This document shows, piece after piece, positions 45,987-57,789 of a DNA stretch of 64,000 bases (the stretch's first letter is position 1; every line of letters begins with the position of its first letter). The stretch is from Auriscalpium vulgare. Taxonomy: Eukaryota > Basidiomycota > Agaricomycetes > Russulales > Auriscalpiaceae. A model generated the notes under the pieces. The model had not been told where the DNA came from. It ran no database searches and worked only from the letters and a program-made list of their open reading frames with translations. The stretch spans positions 558,001 to 622,000 of the forward strand of contig JAHBBC010000007.1 of NCBI GenBank assembly GCA_019915015.1. Direction: 5' to 3'. A program made the translations under genes and the position numbers.

Positions 45987-47882
45987 ATGAACTCCTTCAA
46001 TCAGCCTCTCTGGGACTTTTCCCAGTCGGCCGACCCCACCTCCTTCTCCCAGCTCGCAGATGACGACTTTCTCGCCCTGCTCCAGAAGCAGTTCACCCCC
46101 GACCTCGGCGACGGTAACCTCGGTGCGCTTTCCCTCCCACATGACGGTATCGACCCGTCCAAGATCTCCACCATGCCCCTGCCTGTCCCGCCCCCGCCTC
46201 TCAGCGACGACAGTAGCCCCAGCCCCCCAAACATGAACGACGTCGCATCCTCATCTCGGCGCCAATCTCGATCTTTCAGTGCCGAGGGCGGCGACGAGCA
46301 GCTCAAGCGCAAGGCGAGCGATGACGACTTTGAGGAGGGCCCGAGCCACAAGAACCCACATCTAGGTTCGTCGCCTGCTCAGTCTGTCGCCGCCGTAGTG
46401 TAATGCTTTTTACGTTCTGCAGCGAAAAAGAATTCCACTCGTCGTAAGTCTTCGGGTAGTCAGGTGTGGGCGCTCGAGGTGTTTACGACTGTTTCTTTGT
46501 CTGATGTAGCCGGCCAACGGCAGGACGAGTCCCGTCTCCTCAAACGTAAGGAGCAAAACCGTGCTGCCCAGCGTGCTTTCCGGGAGCGCAAGGAGAAGCA
46601 CGTCAAGGATGTGAGCACCACACGGCGCCTTTCAGCGCCCAATACTTATCGCATAATCAGTTGGAGGACAAAGTTGCTGCCCTTGAGGCGAAGAATGAAA
46701 CCACAGAGACGGAGAACACTCACCTACGGGAGCTTCTGAAGCGGTTGCAAGACGAGAATGTGACATTGAAGCAAGCTCAGTTCACATTCTCTGTCCCAAG
46801 ACAGCAAGCGGAGTCGAATGTAGCCTCTTCGTCCTCCTTCTCATCTGGCTCTGCTTTCGGCACCTCGTCGATAACGCCTTCGCCATCGGCGACAAAGAAC
46901 GCAACACCAGTATCATCATCATTAGACACGCCGTCAAGTTTCCCGGATATCGATTTCGGTTCTTTGACGCCCTTCGACTCTTCGTCGTTGACCATGCTGG
47001 ACGACAACGGCGACACCACAATGTCATACGATTTCGGCTATGGTCAGTTCATCCCGTCAAAGACACCATACAAGACAATCGCCAGCAATCCCATGTTTAT
47101 GTCGTTTGCCGATCCCAGTCCGGCAGACTCACCACTCTCGACCAACAAAAGCAACGCACCAACTCCCGGTTCGGCCTTCGAAGGCACATTCGGCCAATGG
47201 ACAGGGCAGACTCCAAGGGACCCACCTACTTCCAGTAGCGGGTCCATTGACGAGCTCTTCGGCGGGCACATGTTTGGCGCCCAGTCGCCGGTCGATTTCA
47301 GCGTACTGATGAAGAGCCCCGCATCCTCGTCCATCAGTCCCGTCAACCACGCTACTGCACCGTCGACCACGTCGCCCGCGAGCTCGTCGGCGAGTCCCCC
47401 GGCGACGCAGGATTCGCCCGGGTCGTCAGAACACGGGAAAGACGGGAAAGAATGCCCTCGCACGAAGGCGGAGTTGTCAAACCGCATCGCTGAGTCGGGC
47501 AGCTCTGTATTTGCACCTTCTCCTCCGGCGGCCTCAACGGAGAGCAACGGCGCGTCGCCCGTGTTCAAGGTGTCTGCGGAGAACGGGCCTATGATCATGT
47601 GCAAGGGCGCGTCGTTCCCGCCGACGCACAAGAGCGACTCGAATGTGGAGGTGCTGAGCGCGTGGCGCAGCATCACGTCGCATCCGCAGTTCAAAGCTAG
47701 CGTATGTCCTTCCCTCCCCTGCGAAATGCGCGACATGCTGACATGCTGTGCAGAACATCGACATCAACGAGCTGTGCGCAGAGTTCACGGACAAGGCGCG
47801 GTGCGACGGCACGAAGGTCGTGCTCGACATGGAGGGTGTGAACCACATCCTCGAGAAGCTCACGGCGGCGCGCAACCCGTAG
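45987..47882 (+). CDS. YAP1/PAP1-type bZIP oxidative-stress transcription factor
   Basis: Starts MNSFNQPLWDFSQSADPTSF. After a small 21-nt exon (AKKNSTR) come the basic region and zipper: RKEQNRAAQRAFRERKEKHV then LEDKVAALEAKNETTE, the NxxAQxxFR signature of the AP-1/YAP subgroup. The C-terminus has a redox domain with three Cys: MIMCKG, NELCAEF and KARCDG, followed by the helix VNHILEKL. A further Cys lies in an n-CRD-like position (KECPRTKAEL). In yeasts these Cys form disulfides under peroxide and mask the nuclear export signal, so the factor accumulates in the nucleus. Stop at 47880-47882. Confidence 0.88.
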
Positions 47883-48496
47883 CTGCCCGACTTCTCTCGC
47901 CTGCCCGCCGCGCATACCCCGCCATATAGACCCTTCTGCTCTGCACTTACCCCACCGTCCCCCGCTCTCCCTGTATTGGTATTCATATCGCATCGCATTG
48001 CGTGTCTTCCGTCCCGTCCCGTGTTGTGCATCAGCTTGTCGTGTCTCATTCTGCCACTGTTTTCTCTGTCTCGTGCTTGTTTATTTCTCAGTCATTTCCC
48101 ACCATTGTATGGTCGAACTGTGCCTTCGGGTAGACCAGGTCCGCGGTAGGGTGGGACGCCGCAGTGGTTGCATCTCCGGCTCATACCTGCTTGGTTCCTT
48201 GCCCGCGTCTCAGCATATCTACTTACCTCGGTGGGTTGTCACCCGACTACGTGTATCACTTAATACATCGCCACGGCTCGGCTCGTCACGTATCTCTACA
48301 CCTATACATAGTGTTTCATGGTGTTGGGAGGAAAATGGAAGTTGAAATTGAAGTTATCAATACCATCTCTGGCTGGATCGAGGGTTTGCCAGGAAACTTG
48401 GTGTATGCCGCTCTAGCACTGCGAATCCTATATGCCTAAGTATGATATGCAATTACAGTGTACCGTACCGCACTAGCCCCGCCCCGACCGCCCGCG
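47883..48496. other. Convergent intergenic region
   Basis: Lies between the 3' ends of the bZIP gene and GET3. No gene seen. Confidence 0.45.
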
Positions 48497-50038
48497 TCAT
48501 GCCGGCGCCTCGTACGGCACGACGAGCATCTTGCTGAACTCCTTGAGCTTCTCGGGGCCGCGTACCTCCTCCGTGAGGAGCGGGAGCTGCACGATGTGGA
48601 AGAACTCGTCATAGAGCTCGTGCGCCTCGTTGAGGTACTTCTGCTGCATCTTGTTGCGCACGCGGCAGTGCTCGCAGTTCGAGCCTGGTGGGCGCGTGAG
48701 AAGGGACAGAGATGACGGTGAAAGATCGGAGGGGAAGGCGGAAGGGAGAAGAAAGACAGGGTGAAGGGAAGGAAGGGACGGAGAATGGAAGAGAAGGCGA
48801 CGCACTCTGTTTGGGGAAGAGCAGCTGGTTGACGACGATATTGTGCGTGTCGATCTCATACGCGGTGAGCTCCTGCACGAGCCGCTCCGTCTCGTAAAGC
48901 GACAGGAACTCGGAGATGCACACGCATATGAACGTCGTCTTCTCCTGCACCGGACAAGAGCCCGCGATCGAGGGGCGGCGATCAGCTGCTGCGGTGCAAG
49001 CAAAGGAGAAGGAGGTATGACGAACGGGGTCCTTGAACTGCGTGTTCACCTCCGTGATGACGGCGCGCATCGACTCGAGCTTCGCGAACATGTCCTCGGT
49101 CGAGTCCGCTTGGCCGCCCATCAGGCTGGACATCTGCCGCACGGTCAGCACGCGCGGGGTGCGAGGGAACGCAGAGCAGCACCTGGTTGATCATGGGGCC
49201 GATGCGCCCGCTGAGCGTGGCGAGCTTCCCGAGCGCCTTCTCGAGCACGGTTGGGAAGGAGAGGAAGCGCAGTGTGTGCCCTGTCGGAGCGGTGTCGAAC
49301 ACGATCACGGAGTATTCCATCGACTTCACGTGTCTACAATGGGCGGGTGGGTGAGGAGAGGGTGAGAGAGAGACAAGGGGAAGTGACGCACTTCATGATC
49401 TCGGCGAAGCTCATGGCCTCGTCGACGCCAGGGATGGCGAATGCGAGGTCCTGCATCATCGAGCCCATCATGCCGTTCGAGTCAGCTGTGCAGCGGAGAT
49501 GAGGGCCATTGCTGGAGACAGACGCGGCGGTCTGGAGCACACGTACACTGGTCGACCATTTCTTGGATGGCGCTTGTCGGGTCGATCTCCATCGCGGATA
49601 GGTTGTCGAACCCGTTCACCTTGGTCGCCTCTTTCGTGAACTTCTGCCCAAACGCATCGGACAGATTGTGCGCGGGGTCTGTTGACTATGTCACGTCCGC
49701 GGGCGGGTGCAACATACGTATGAGCTCCTAGAGAGAACGGGGACGAGGGGGCACCGGGCACGCACGATCAGCAGCACGGACTCCCGGTTCTGGGCGAGCT
49801 GGATGGCCAGCGAGCACGACGTCGTCGTCTTGCCTACGCACGGTCACTCTCACGGCCGCGATAGCAGCAGGATAGAGACGGACGGACCTACGCCGCCTTT
49901 CCCACCTGTTCACGATCGGTGTGCAGTGAGTGCGGTGTCTGTGCCGTGCAGGGGAGGGTACGTGCCGCAAAAGATCCACTTGAGCGACTTCTGGTCAATC
50001 ACATTCTGGAGTGTTGGTGGGAGTAACTCGTCGGCCAT
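48497..50038 (-). CDS. GET3: GET3 tail-anchored protein targeting ATPase
   Basis: Starts [20 protein letters not shown]. The P-loop [15 protein letters not shown] is split by an intron. Further blocks are [15 protein letters not shown] (switch I), the A-loop region, [19 protein letters not shown] (switch II), the Met-rich client helix segment ([19 protein letters not shown]), VVNQLLFPK, and the zinc CxxC (NCEHCRVR). Ends [13 protein letters not shown]3 dimers receive tail-anchored proteins and deliver them to Get1/Get2 in the ER membrane. All nucleotide and zinc residues expected of the family are visible. About eight exons. Confidence 0.93.
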
Positions 50039-50205
50039 GGTATGGGTGCGGCTGTACGTTCGTTAGCGGTGAAGGGAAGGGGAGCTTGCTGAGCGAGCGC
50101 GGTGAATTATGAATGCACGCAGCCAGATCGGGACGCGTCGCCGGCGTTCACTTGCTTTCTCGCGTCCACCACCACATTCGCAGTACTTCCACCGCAATCT
50201 CCCAG
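50039..50205. promoter_or_regulatory. Bidirectional promoter GET3-SRP68
   Basis: Only 167 bp separate the start codons of two divergently transcribed ER-targeting genes. No TATA; GC-rich. Confidence 0.6.
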
Positions 50206-52414
50206 ATGGCCGACTCTTCCAGGGCAACGTTGTCGTTTCGAGGTATGTGGCATGTATCCACGCACCGCAGGGCCGTCAATAAGCGATCGGATTTTAGCAT
50301 TACAGCTCGCAAATGAGCAGCGCAGCTTGTACGGCCTGAGATACCACGACTTCGAGCGCTACCGGTGCGCTCTGGGTGTCTGCCTCATTCGAAGATGTTG
50401 CTAAAGCGGATATATCATTAACAGCAAGCACTGTGCCAACAGGACGCATCGATTGCGCTCCACTTTGAAGCTCACGCATGGGAAAGGTCGTGAATTCAAG
50501 AAGCACCCTGCTACCCCGCTGGACAAGATCCAGGACGGACAGTGCGTTTGCAGCACGATGGCAGGCATTTGAACGTGCTAATCGGTCGTGCAGCCTCCAG
50601 CTGACGCTCTTGGAGGCCGAGCGCGCCTGGTCTTACTCCCAAGAGCTCCTCGCCCTCGCCTCGCAGCCTGCAAATGACGAAAAGGCCAGCGCGCTCCGAC
50701 ACAACGCGACCGGACGCTTCCGCCGCGCCGTCCACTGGGCGACACAGCTCCTCTCCCAGTGCCAGACACTCTACAGCGCCGGCCGCCTGCCCGCGCAGGG
50801 CTTGCTCGAGATCACGGCATACACCCTCATCCTCAACGGCCGGTTCCTGCGCTACCGCGACGAGTTCGACGACGCGCTGATCCAGCTCGGCGTCGCGAAG
50901 AGCCTTCTGGACGAACTCGCGAATCAGGCCGAGACGAGCAGGGACCAGGCGCTGGCCACGTACTTCGCCGACGAGGTGGGCCCTGAGATCCGCTACTGCG
51001 CGCACGAGCTGGGGAACACGAAGGCGTATGACGTCGACAATATCGTCGCCGAGGTCGCCGGCCAGCACCGCGCGCAGCTCGTGGACGGCTACGAGCAACT
51101 TGTGCAGAAGCTGAGAGGCGAGGGCGCGAGCGCCGGGAAGGACCAGGCCAAGAAGAAGCTGGGCGCTCTGCTGTGGGAGGGCGAGCCGGTTCCTGTCCGC
51201 AACCCTGAGCTCGTCGATGTCCTGCTGAAGGTGCAGGAAGGCGAGGCGAAGTTGAAACATGAGAGCGCGGAGGCGTCTCAACCGAAGACTGGAGAACAGA
51301 AGAAGAAAGGCAAGGCAGCGAAGGGGAGCAAGTCGAAGCGGGGCGTCGCGGCATATGACAACATCCTTCTTGCCCTCAGCGATGCTGAGGAAGTTGCACG
51401 CAAGCTTGTAGAGGCGCAGCAGGTACGTTCCTTGACTCCAACGTCGCCCGAGAAACCTAATCGCCGTATATCTAGTTGAGCGGCGCTGCGTCTAGTCTCG
51501 TCGCCGGCGCGCGCGACATTGCCTTCGTCCACACCTATATCGTCTATCACCTTCTGGCCCGCCGCATTCAAAGAGACTTGCTCCTCATCTCAACGCTGCT
51601 CTCCTCGCAACATGCACAGAACAAGCGGCACTCCGCCAAGGGCAAGTCTGTCGCGGCAGAGCCCTCAAAGCCGCAGAAGGAGCAGGTCGATGTCCGCTTG
51701 TTCCCTGCGCTGGTCAAGTTGCTCGACACTGTCTTGCAGAGCTTGAACCAAATGCGTGCCCTGCCCATCGTAGATGAGTCTCCCGATCTGGCAACGGCTG
51801 TCGATGCTAGGATATCTTTCACTAGCGCCAGAAGGTCCGTGGCGGGGATTCAGTCCTGTCTTCCGCTGACCGATTTGGCCTACAGGTGCATGTATCTTGC
51901 CCGCGCCTACGTTCCTATCAAGAAATTCGGCGAAGCCCTCATCCTCCTCCAGCGCGGCCAGATCCACCTACGTGAAACTCGCTCCGTCCTCTCCACCATT
52001 GACACAGACCTCATCGCCACCGGCGACCCCGCCTTCTACCTCCTCGCGCCCGCCGACGTCGATAGCCTCGACAGCGACCTCACAGCCGACGCGCTGCGCT
52101 TCAAGACGGAGTGGTTCGCGTACAACGGTGGCTCGCTAAGCGCGGACAACAAGGCGTACAAGAAGCCACTGTTCTTCGACATTGCGCTGAATTACGTGCA
52201 GCTCGACATGGACCGCCTGCAGGAACGCGCCGGCAAGAAGCCGCAGCCGCAGGTCGCGCAGCCTCGGGCCGTGCCTATCGCGCCGGCGGCGGATAAGCGA
52301 CCGTCGGCGCGGCCGAAGTTGGAGGAGGAGATCCGTGCGCCGACGCCGGAACCCAGTGCACCGTCGAAGGGCGGCTTGAGTAGCCTGTTGGGCGGGTGGT
52401 GGGGCAAGCAGTGA
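50206..52414 (+). CDS. SRP68: Signal recognition particle subunit SRP68
   Basis: Exons 50206-50242, 50298-50364, 50425-50541, 50594-51422 and 51476-52414 give 662 aa. The N-terminal RNA-binding region is characteristic: ALQLANEQRSLYGLRYHDFE then RYRKHCANRTHRLRSTLKLT, formed only after splicing. Long helical repeats follow, then a Lys-rich stretch (KKKGKAAKGSKSKRG) and a C-terminal part that in other species binds SRP72 (YLARAYVPIKKFGEALILLQ). SRP68/72 bind SRP RNA and the ribosome in co-translational ER targeting. The first three exons are short and easily missed. Confidence 0.92.
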
Positions 52415-52539
52415 AACGCCGGTCTAGGATGTGCTCGAATTATATTAGGCTAAGGTTAAGATACTAGGTTGGTATGGTATGGTGTTGCAAAAAAAATGTG
52501 TTGTGCTTATTCGTTCTGTTCCAATCTAAGCCGTCCTCC

Positions 52540-54189
52540 TTAACCCTTGTTCGCCTTCAGCTCCCTCCACATGGTCAAGAACATCAGTGCACCAATCCCC
52601 AGGAACCCGATCTGCAGTCCCGCGTAGCGTGTCATACCCACCTGCAGCCCCGCACCTCCCCACACTGCGCCTGTAACGCGTCCCGTGAAGTTGCTGTACT
52701 GGATTGCCATGCTCATCTTCCGATTGTAATGATGCGGCATCTGCTTTGATAGCAGGCTGAGCGTGACAGTGCTCGCGAGGTTGAAGCCGAGGGCGACGAG
52801 GAACCAGCACGCGAAGAGGCTGTGTGGGTGCATGCGGTCCGTGGCGACGATGCCCAGCGTCGAGAGGAGGCCCGCGAGGCCGAGCGCGGAGCCCAGGGCG
52901 AGGATGTGGCGGTCCTGTACGCGCTGCGCGAAGAACACGTTCGCTAACATGAAAGGGAACGTGCACACGCCGCCGAGCGCGATGAGGTTGCCCGCCGCGA
53001 AGGGCGACCAGCCGAACGCGTGCGTGGTGAAGATCGGGATGTTCGCCTCCCACGCGCCGAGCACGAAGAAGCACGTCATGGCGTACCAGCACATCGTCGC
53101 GATGACAGCCCATTGACGGTAGGAAATCTGGGAGAGGTCACCGTCCTTCTCGAAGACGGGTGCGGGCTCGTGTAAGGACGGGGGTGGTGACGTGGCTGAA
53201 GGCCGCGACACGTCCATGATACCTTCCTCAGAGCGGCGTTCAGCAGACCGTCGGGGCGAAGCGGGTGCTGTGGTATCCTGGAGGGGAATGGTGTTTGAAC
53301 CGGAGACGCGAGCTGGAGTGGGGGGCACGTCGTCGAACCACAGCGTCGCGGCAATGCCAAAGGTGACCCAGACGCCTGCCATGATCCACCCGGGGCTCGT
53401 GTAACCGTTGAAAATGGTGTTGCCGAAGCCGATCTTGTACAACAGACCACCAACGAATGGCCCGACTGTGAAGCCTGTGCTCTGGCCCACGACGAGCCAG
53501 CCTGCCAGCGTGGTCCGCCTGCGCACGCCAACGAGGCGCCCGTCTGTGCAATAGCGCTTCGTGTAGAGGAAATTCGTGAAGGCTGCACCCATGACGATAC
53601 GTGCGATGAGGATGAGGTAGAGGAACTTGGCACGGTAGGCAAGCCCGTAGAGGATGTTTCCGAGGAAGGCTGCCACACAGGCAATTTGCAATGGAACCTT
53701 GTATGTCCCTGCAGAATGCGTTAAGTACTGCGTGAGGTTTACGAGTATATGGCAGACATTACCTCGATCCCACTTGACGAGTGGTATGAGGGATAGCCCA
53801 GAGAAGACGGTGGGCACACCAATAACGAGACCGGAGAACGTCGCGCTCCCGCCAAGGAATTCAGCGTATTTGCTGCCGGAAGACACGATGATGAAGAACG
53901 TAGTCTGTACAGATTGTCAGGAAGCAAAATCTATAGTTCCATCTCAGAGCGCAGGTACCTGCAGGAAAACGTTCATCAAGATCATGATGACCAGCGACCG
54001 CATTTGCGGGAGCTTGAGGTCCTCCGAGTCGCTCGCGCCATCGACGATATCTTCCGCTTGTACCTCTACGGTCGCCTTTGACGCGTCTGCCTTGGAGATG
54101 GGAGCGGACCCGCGTTTCCAGGAAGACCTGGAAGGGCGAGGGATCCGGAGGTTCAGCACGGTCGACACAATGCTCGGTGTTGCAGACAT
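52540..54189 (-). CDS. Major facilitator superfamily transporter
   Basis: Three exons from ATG 54189: an N-terminal cytosolic segment ending MRSLVIMILMNVFLQ, then TTFFIIVSSGSKYAEFLGGS, then, after a second intron inside KWDRG-TYKVPLQ, a long exon to the stop at 52540-52542. About twelve hydrophobic helices; the motif RIVMGAAFTNFLYTKRYCTD is typical of the MFSD8/SPX-like subgroup. The central loop is Pro/Ser-rich. Substrate cannot be predicted. A fragment of its 3' end is duplicated at about 57625-57670. Confidence 0.82.
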
Positions 54190-54855
54190 GGTCTGGCGTC
54201 GTCGAGGAGGCCTCAGCGGGGATACAGTCGACTGCGGTTGCCATTTCCCTCTTATAACGCGCAGGAAGCGGCGAAGGGCTGGCAGCCTGGCACCATGAGT
54301 CAGGCGCTTATCTACTATCCCCGGACGAACATCTCGGAATTCAATCGGAAACCGCGCTGCAAGGCGATCTTGGTGATGCAGTGGCTGCATTCCGCAGAAC
54401 TGTGTCGTTCGGAATGGATGTGGACCGATGTACATTCTTAGCCGTCCCAGGTACCCTGCCGGATCGTGCTTGACTTGCAGGCATAGGTGTTTCGCCGCGC
54501 ATCGCGACTTCGACAACCCACTTCTTCCCATTGAACCGCCGTGTGTACGACCTTGGGCTTCCTTGATCTTTCCTTGCCCCGTTTCAGCCTGCATCACGCA
54601 GCATCATAACGAGCTGCGCATCTAGAGCGTTCAATTGCCCGGCAATTCGCTACTTTCCATCTTTGCTGCGCACACCGTGGCAGTGGGTGTCTCCAAATGC
54701 CTTCGCCTAAGTACGTCGCGGAAATTGATGTAAACGTGCCGTGCCGGCAGGTCGCTGATCTCTCTTTCAATTTGCGTTTGCTTTGTGTGAATGCATAATA
54801 AGACGAGTCCGACTCGGATCTGTCGACGAGTACATGGCCGTAATTCGCCACTGGG
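54190..54855. other. Divergent upstream region of MFS and double-BTB B
   Basis: No coding sequence is supported. The TATA of the BTB gene lies just beyond. Confidence 0.4.
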
Positions 54856-55049
54856 CATATAAAGGCGCTTCTTACGATAGAGCAACGCTCGCACACTGTC
54901 GCTACAGTCATATACTCAAATCCTGCCGCACGCGCTACTACTTGGTAGCTTTCCCTGCTGGGTTCTCGTAGTAAGCCATCTTTCGATTATAGGCCTCCCG
55001 ATCTCTCTTCATTGACGTTCTCATTGCAGGTTATTCTTCGCCGCCGAAC
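54856..55049 (+). promoter_or_regulatory. Promoter and leader intron of double-BTB gene B
   Basis: TATA catataaag at 54856-54864 and a leader intron 54971-55029 (gtaagc...ttgcag), followed 20 nt later by the ATG. This is the same arrangement as in gene A. Confidence 0.6.
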
Positions 55050-57143
55050 ATGGTCATCCTCGAGCACAATCACGGCAATACATCGCCTCCGATCGGCACC
55101 CAGGTGGACCCATCGCCAGTCGATTATGGCGCACCGTTCGATGACGAGGATGCCGACATCATCATACGCTCATCCGATGCCGTCGACTTTCGGCTACAAA
55201 AGCTTTTCCTCGCCAAGGCGTCGCCCATCTTCAATGAACTTCTCCTCCGTCATACATCGAACTCTCAGCCTTCTCCTACAGGATCTCAGGACTCTCATCG
55301 ATGGGAGCAGAAAGGCGATGCCGCAGTCCTATGCTTGTCGGAGGATCGCAACGTCCTGGAGAGCTTGCTCTCTCTCGTCCTTCCTGTATCCCCTGTCATT
55401 CCTACCTCTTTAGAGCTCGTCATGCCTATTCTTGGGGCAGCTACGAAGTATCAAATGCACTCGGCCATTTCCGTCATCCGGAGGCTGGAACAGATATCTT
55501 CGGAGAACCCCTTCCGCGTCTACAGTCTAGCCTGGCGTTTCAGCCTACGGGAGGAATGTCTCATGGCCGTACGTCTGTCATTAGACCGGCCGTTGACGAT
55601 CGAGGGCTTGGGGGAGGATTTGTGTCTTTTCAGTGGGCAGGCCCTCCTAGAACTGATCAACTGTCGTTCACGGAGTAACGCAGTCATTTCGGACGCTCTT
55701 CGCCTCTACCGAGTTTCCAAGGCTGCAAGAGCATCCACACAGGTCTCCACACAGGTCTCTTCGCCTGAGGTGTCTTCAGACTCAAGCCACAAGAAATCCA
55801 AGAAGAGTGTAAGCCAGAAGAACGCCGATCCAGGGCCCTGGCTGCAGCAGTATCTGTCGCGATGCGAGAGCGATACGACGGCTCTCAATCGTCGGCAGCT
55901 GTATTTTGCCTTCCACGATCACTTGCGCGCTCACGGGACCGGAGAGGACTCGACTTGTTCAGCCTGTGCCGACGTCTCCGCCGATATACTGGACAGAGAG
56001 TGGGCGGCAGTGGAGGATGCTCTGTCAGGCGCCATGCAGATGGTAAGCAGATTGATTCTACGTGTGCTCAACAGCATGACTTACTGACATCTGTTGCCCA
56101 CAGGTCTCGGATATGATATCATTCGAAGAGGCGACACCGCAACAGGCAACATCCAGTGTCAGCGTTCAAGCATTAGGATGGCCGTTTACTGCGGACGACG
56201 CAGATCTCATACTCCGTTCATCGGACTTGGTCGATTTCCGCGTCTACAAGTCTTCCCTCCGAGCTTCGTCGATCTTTTTCCGCGACATGCTCTCCTTGCC
56301 CCAGCCATCAGAATCTTTGAGCCAAAATGGCAATCAAACCCTACCCATCATCCCAATGGCAGAAGACTCGCAAACCTTGCACGATCTCCTTTCTGTCCTG
56401 ATGCATGCATCGTCCATGTATCATCGGTTCTCAGTTACAGAGGCCATCAATGTCTTGGCTGCGGCCCAGAAATACCAGATGGAGGGGTTAATGGCGACCA
56501 TACGTAGCCTTCTGCAGGATCCCAAATTCGCCATTCCTCCTCCGATCGGACCTGGCACTGCCTTCACTGCCTACGCTCTGGCCTGCAAGCATCAGCTCGC
56601 CGAGGAAGCACTACAGGCGGCACGTTCTACATTGGAGTTCCCCTTCACTCTGGAATCATGCGGCGGAGATCTGAGTCTTGCGTCCGGTGACGCTCTGTAT
56701 GAGCTTCTACAATTCCGCGTTCGATGCCGAGATGCTGCTTTCAAGGCGTTGGAGGATACATATCCGTCGTTCGAGGCTTGGGGATACTGCTCGGACGGAT
56801 TGACGCGTCTTGAAGCCAGAGGTCACCCCAGGTTTCCACCTTGGCTGGCCTCATATTTCACAGAGGTTGCAAACCGACTCCAGTCGCAGTCAGGCTTTTA
56901 TTCCATATCCCCTACAAAGATAGCCGACACCCATGTCGTTAATCAGCTCCTCAAAAATCATCGCACTCAGTGCCATAATTGCATGTCTGCATGCGCACTC
57001 GACGCAGGAAGATCGTGGGCACGTTTGCGTGACGATATTCAAAAGGCTTTACAACAAGTGGGTCAGCATGTGCGCTTGTCAAAAGCTGTTCTTGACGAGC
57101 ATCTCACCGACTGCAGGTTGTTTTTCATGTCCCGTGGTCCTAG
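55050..57143 (+). CDS. Double-BTB-domain protein B
   Basis: Exons 55050-56042, 56104-57057 and 57117-57143 join in frame to 657 aa. BTB 1 is DDEDADIIIRSSDAVDFRLQ, BTB 2 is TADDADLILRSSDLVDFRVY. Both halves contain a KYQM block and a G-x-DL-x-L-x-SG block, then a CxxC motif before a Trp-containing helix: half 1 DSTCSACADV, half 2 TQCHNCMSAC. This shows an internal duplication. The end is the tiny exon VVFHVPWS and stop. Sequence and splicing match gene A across a 24-kb interval and in opposite orientation. Function unknown; BTB suggests oligomerisation or CUL3 adaptor roles. Confidence 0.82.
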
Positions 57144-57487
57144 CTCACCTTCGACTTCGCCTATCAATGTCTCGAATGGCGGCGCAACAGCTCACTGGTA
57201 TATGCCCTATCTCGTCATCCCTTGTGTTCGGAACAGAACATACGTATATGTTTGCGACCTGTCTATCTGTGAATGAGATGTACCCTCCCTCGCTAAACCA
57301 GTCTTTGACGCGGCCCATGGTGGTGGGGCCTGCTTCCCAGATCGTGCGCCGTGGAGCGTCGAAAACATTTGTCAAGGTCGTCGTATAGGAACTCTGGTTC
57401 TATCGCAGAGTTATCAATATTTATGCTCACTGGCAGCCATAATGCCCTTTGCACAGCATCTACACAGGTCACATAACATAAATGATA
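57144..57487. other. Intergenic stretch
   Basis: Nothing supported beyond the 3' flank of the BTB gene. Confidence 0.4.
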
Positions 57488-57700
57488 TCAGATACAATTT
57501 TCCAGACAACTTGTCAGCGACCATTTTTCGTACACTGACGACCAAATCCGACCGGCGAGCGCACTGGTGACTGGTGCTAGTGAACGCCAGGTCTGGCGGT
57601 ACACGCGCTCGGCGGTTCTGTTCCGTCCGGCGTGCTCGCCTTCAGCTCCCTCCACATGATCAAGAACGTCGTTTCCGACCTGCTGCACACGGTGCAGCAA
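57488..57700 (-). pseudogene. Mosaic of the 3' ends of the GID1-like and MFS genes
   Basis: 57482-57545 resembles 58790-58870 (downstream of the GID1-like gene), and 57590-57615 resembles its last coding stretch (ctggcggtacacgcgctc). From about 57625 the text instead matches the last codons of the MFS gene (cttcagctccctccacatg). Two different neighbours' 3' ends are fused here. Confidence 0.55.
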
Positions 57701-57789
57701 GGGGAGTTGATCTACTCGGGACCACAGGGATGCCTTCGCTCAATGAGTAGTAAGTACGTCCCTCGTTGATTTGAAAGTTCCGCTGTCGC

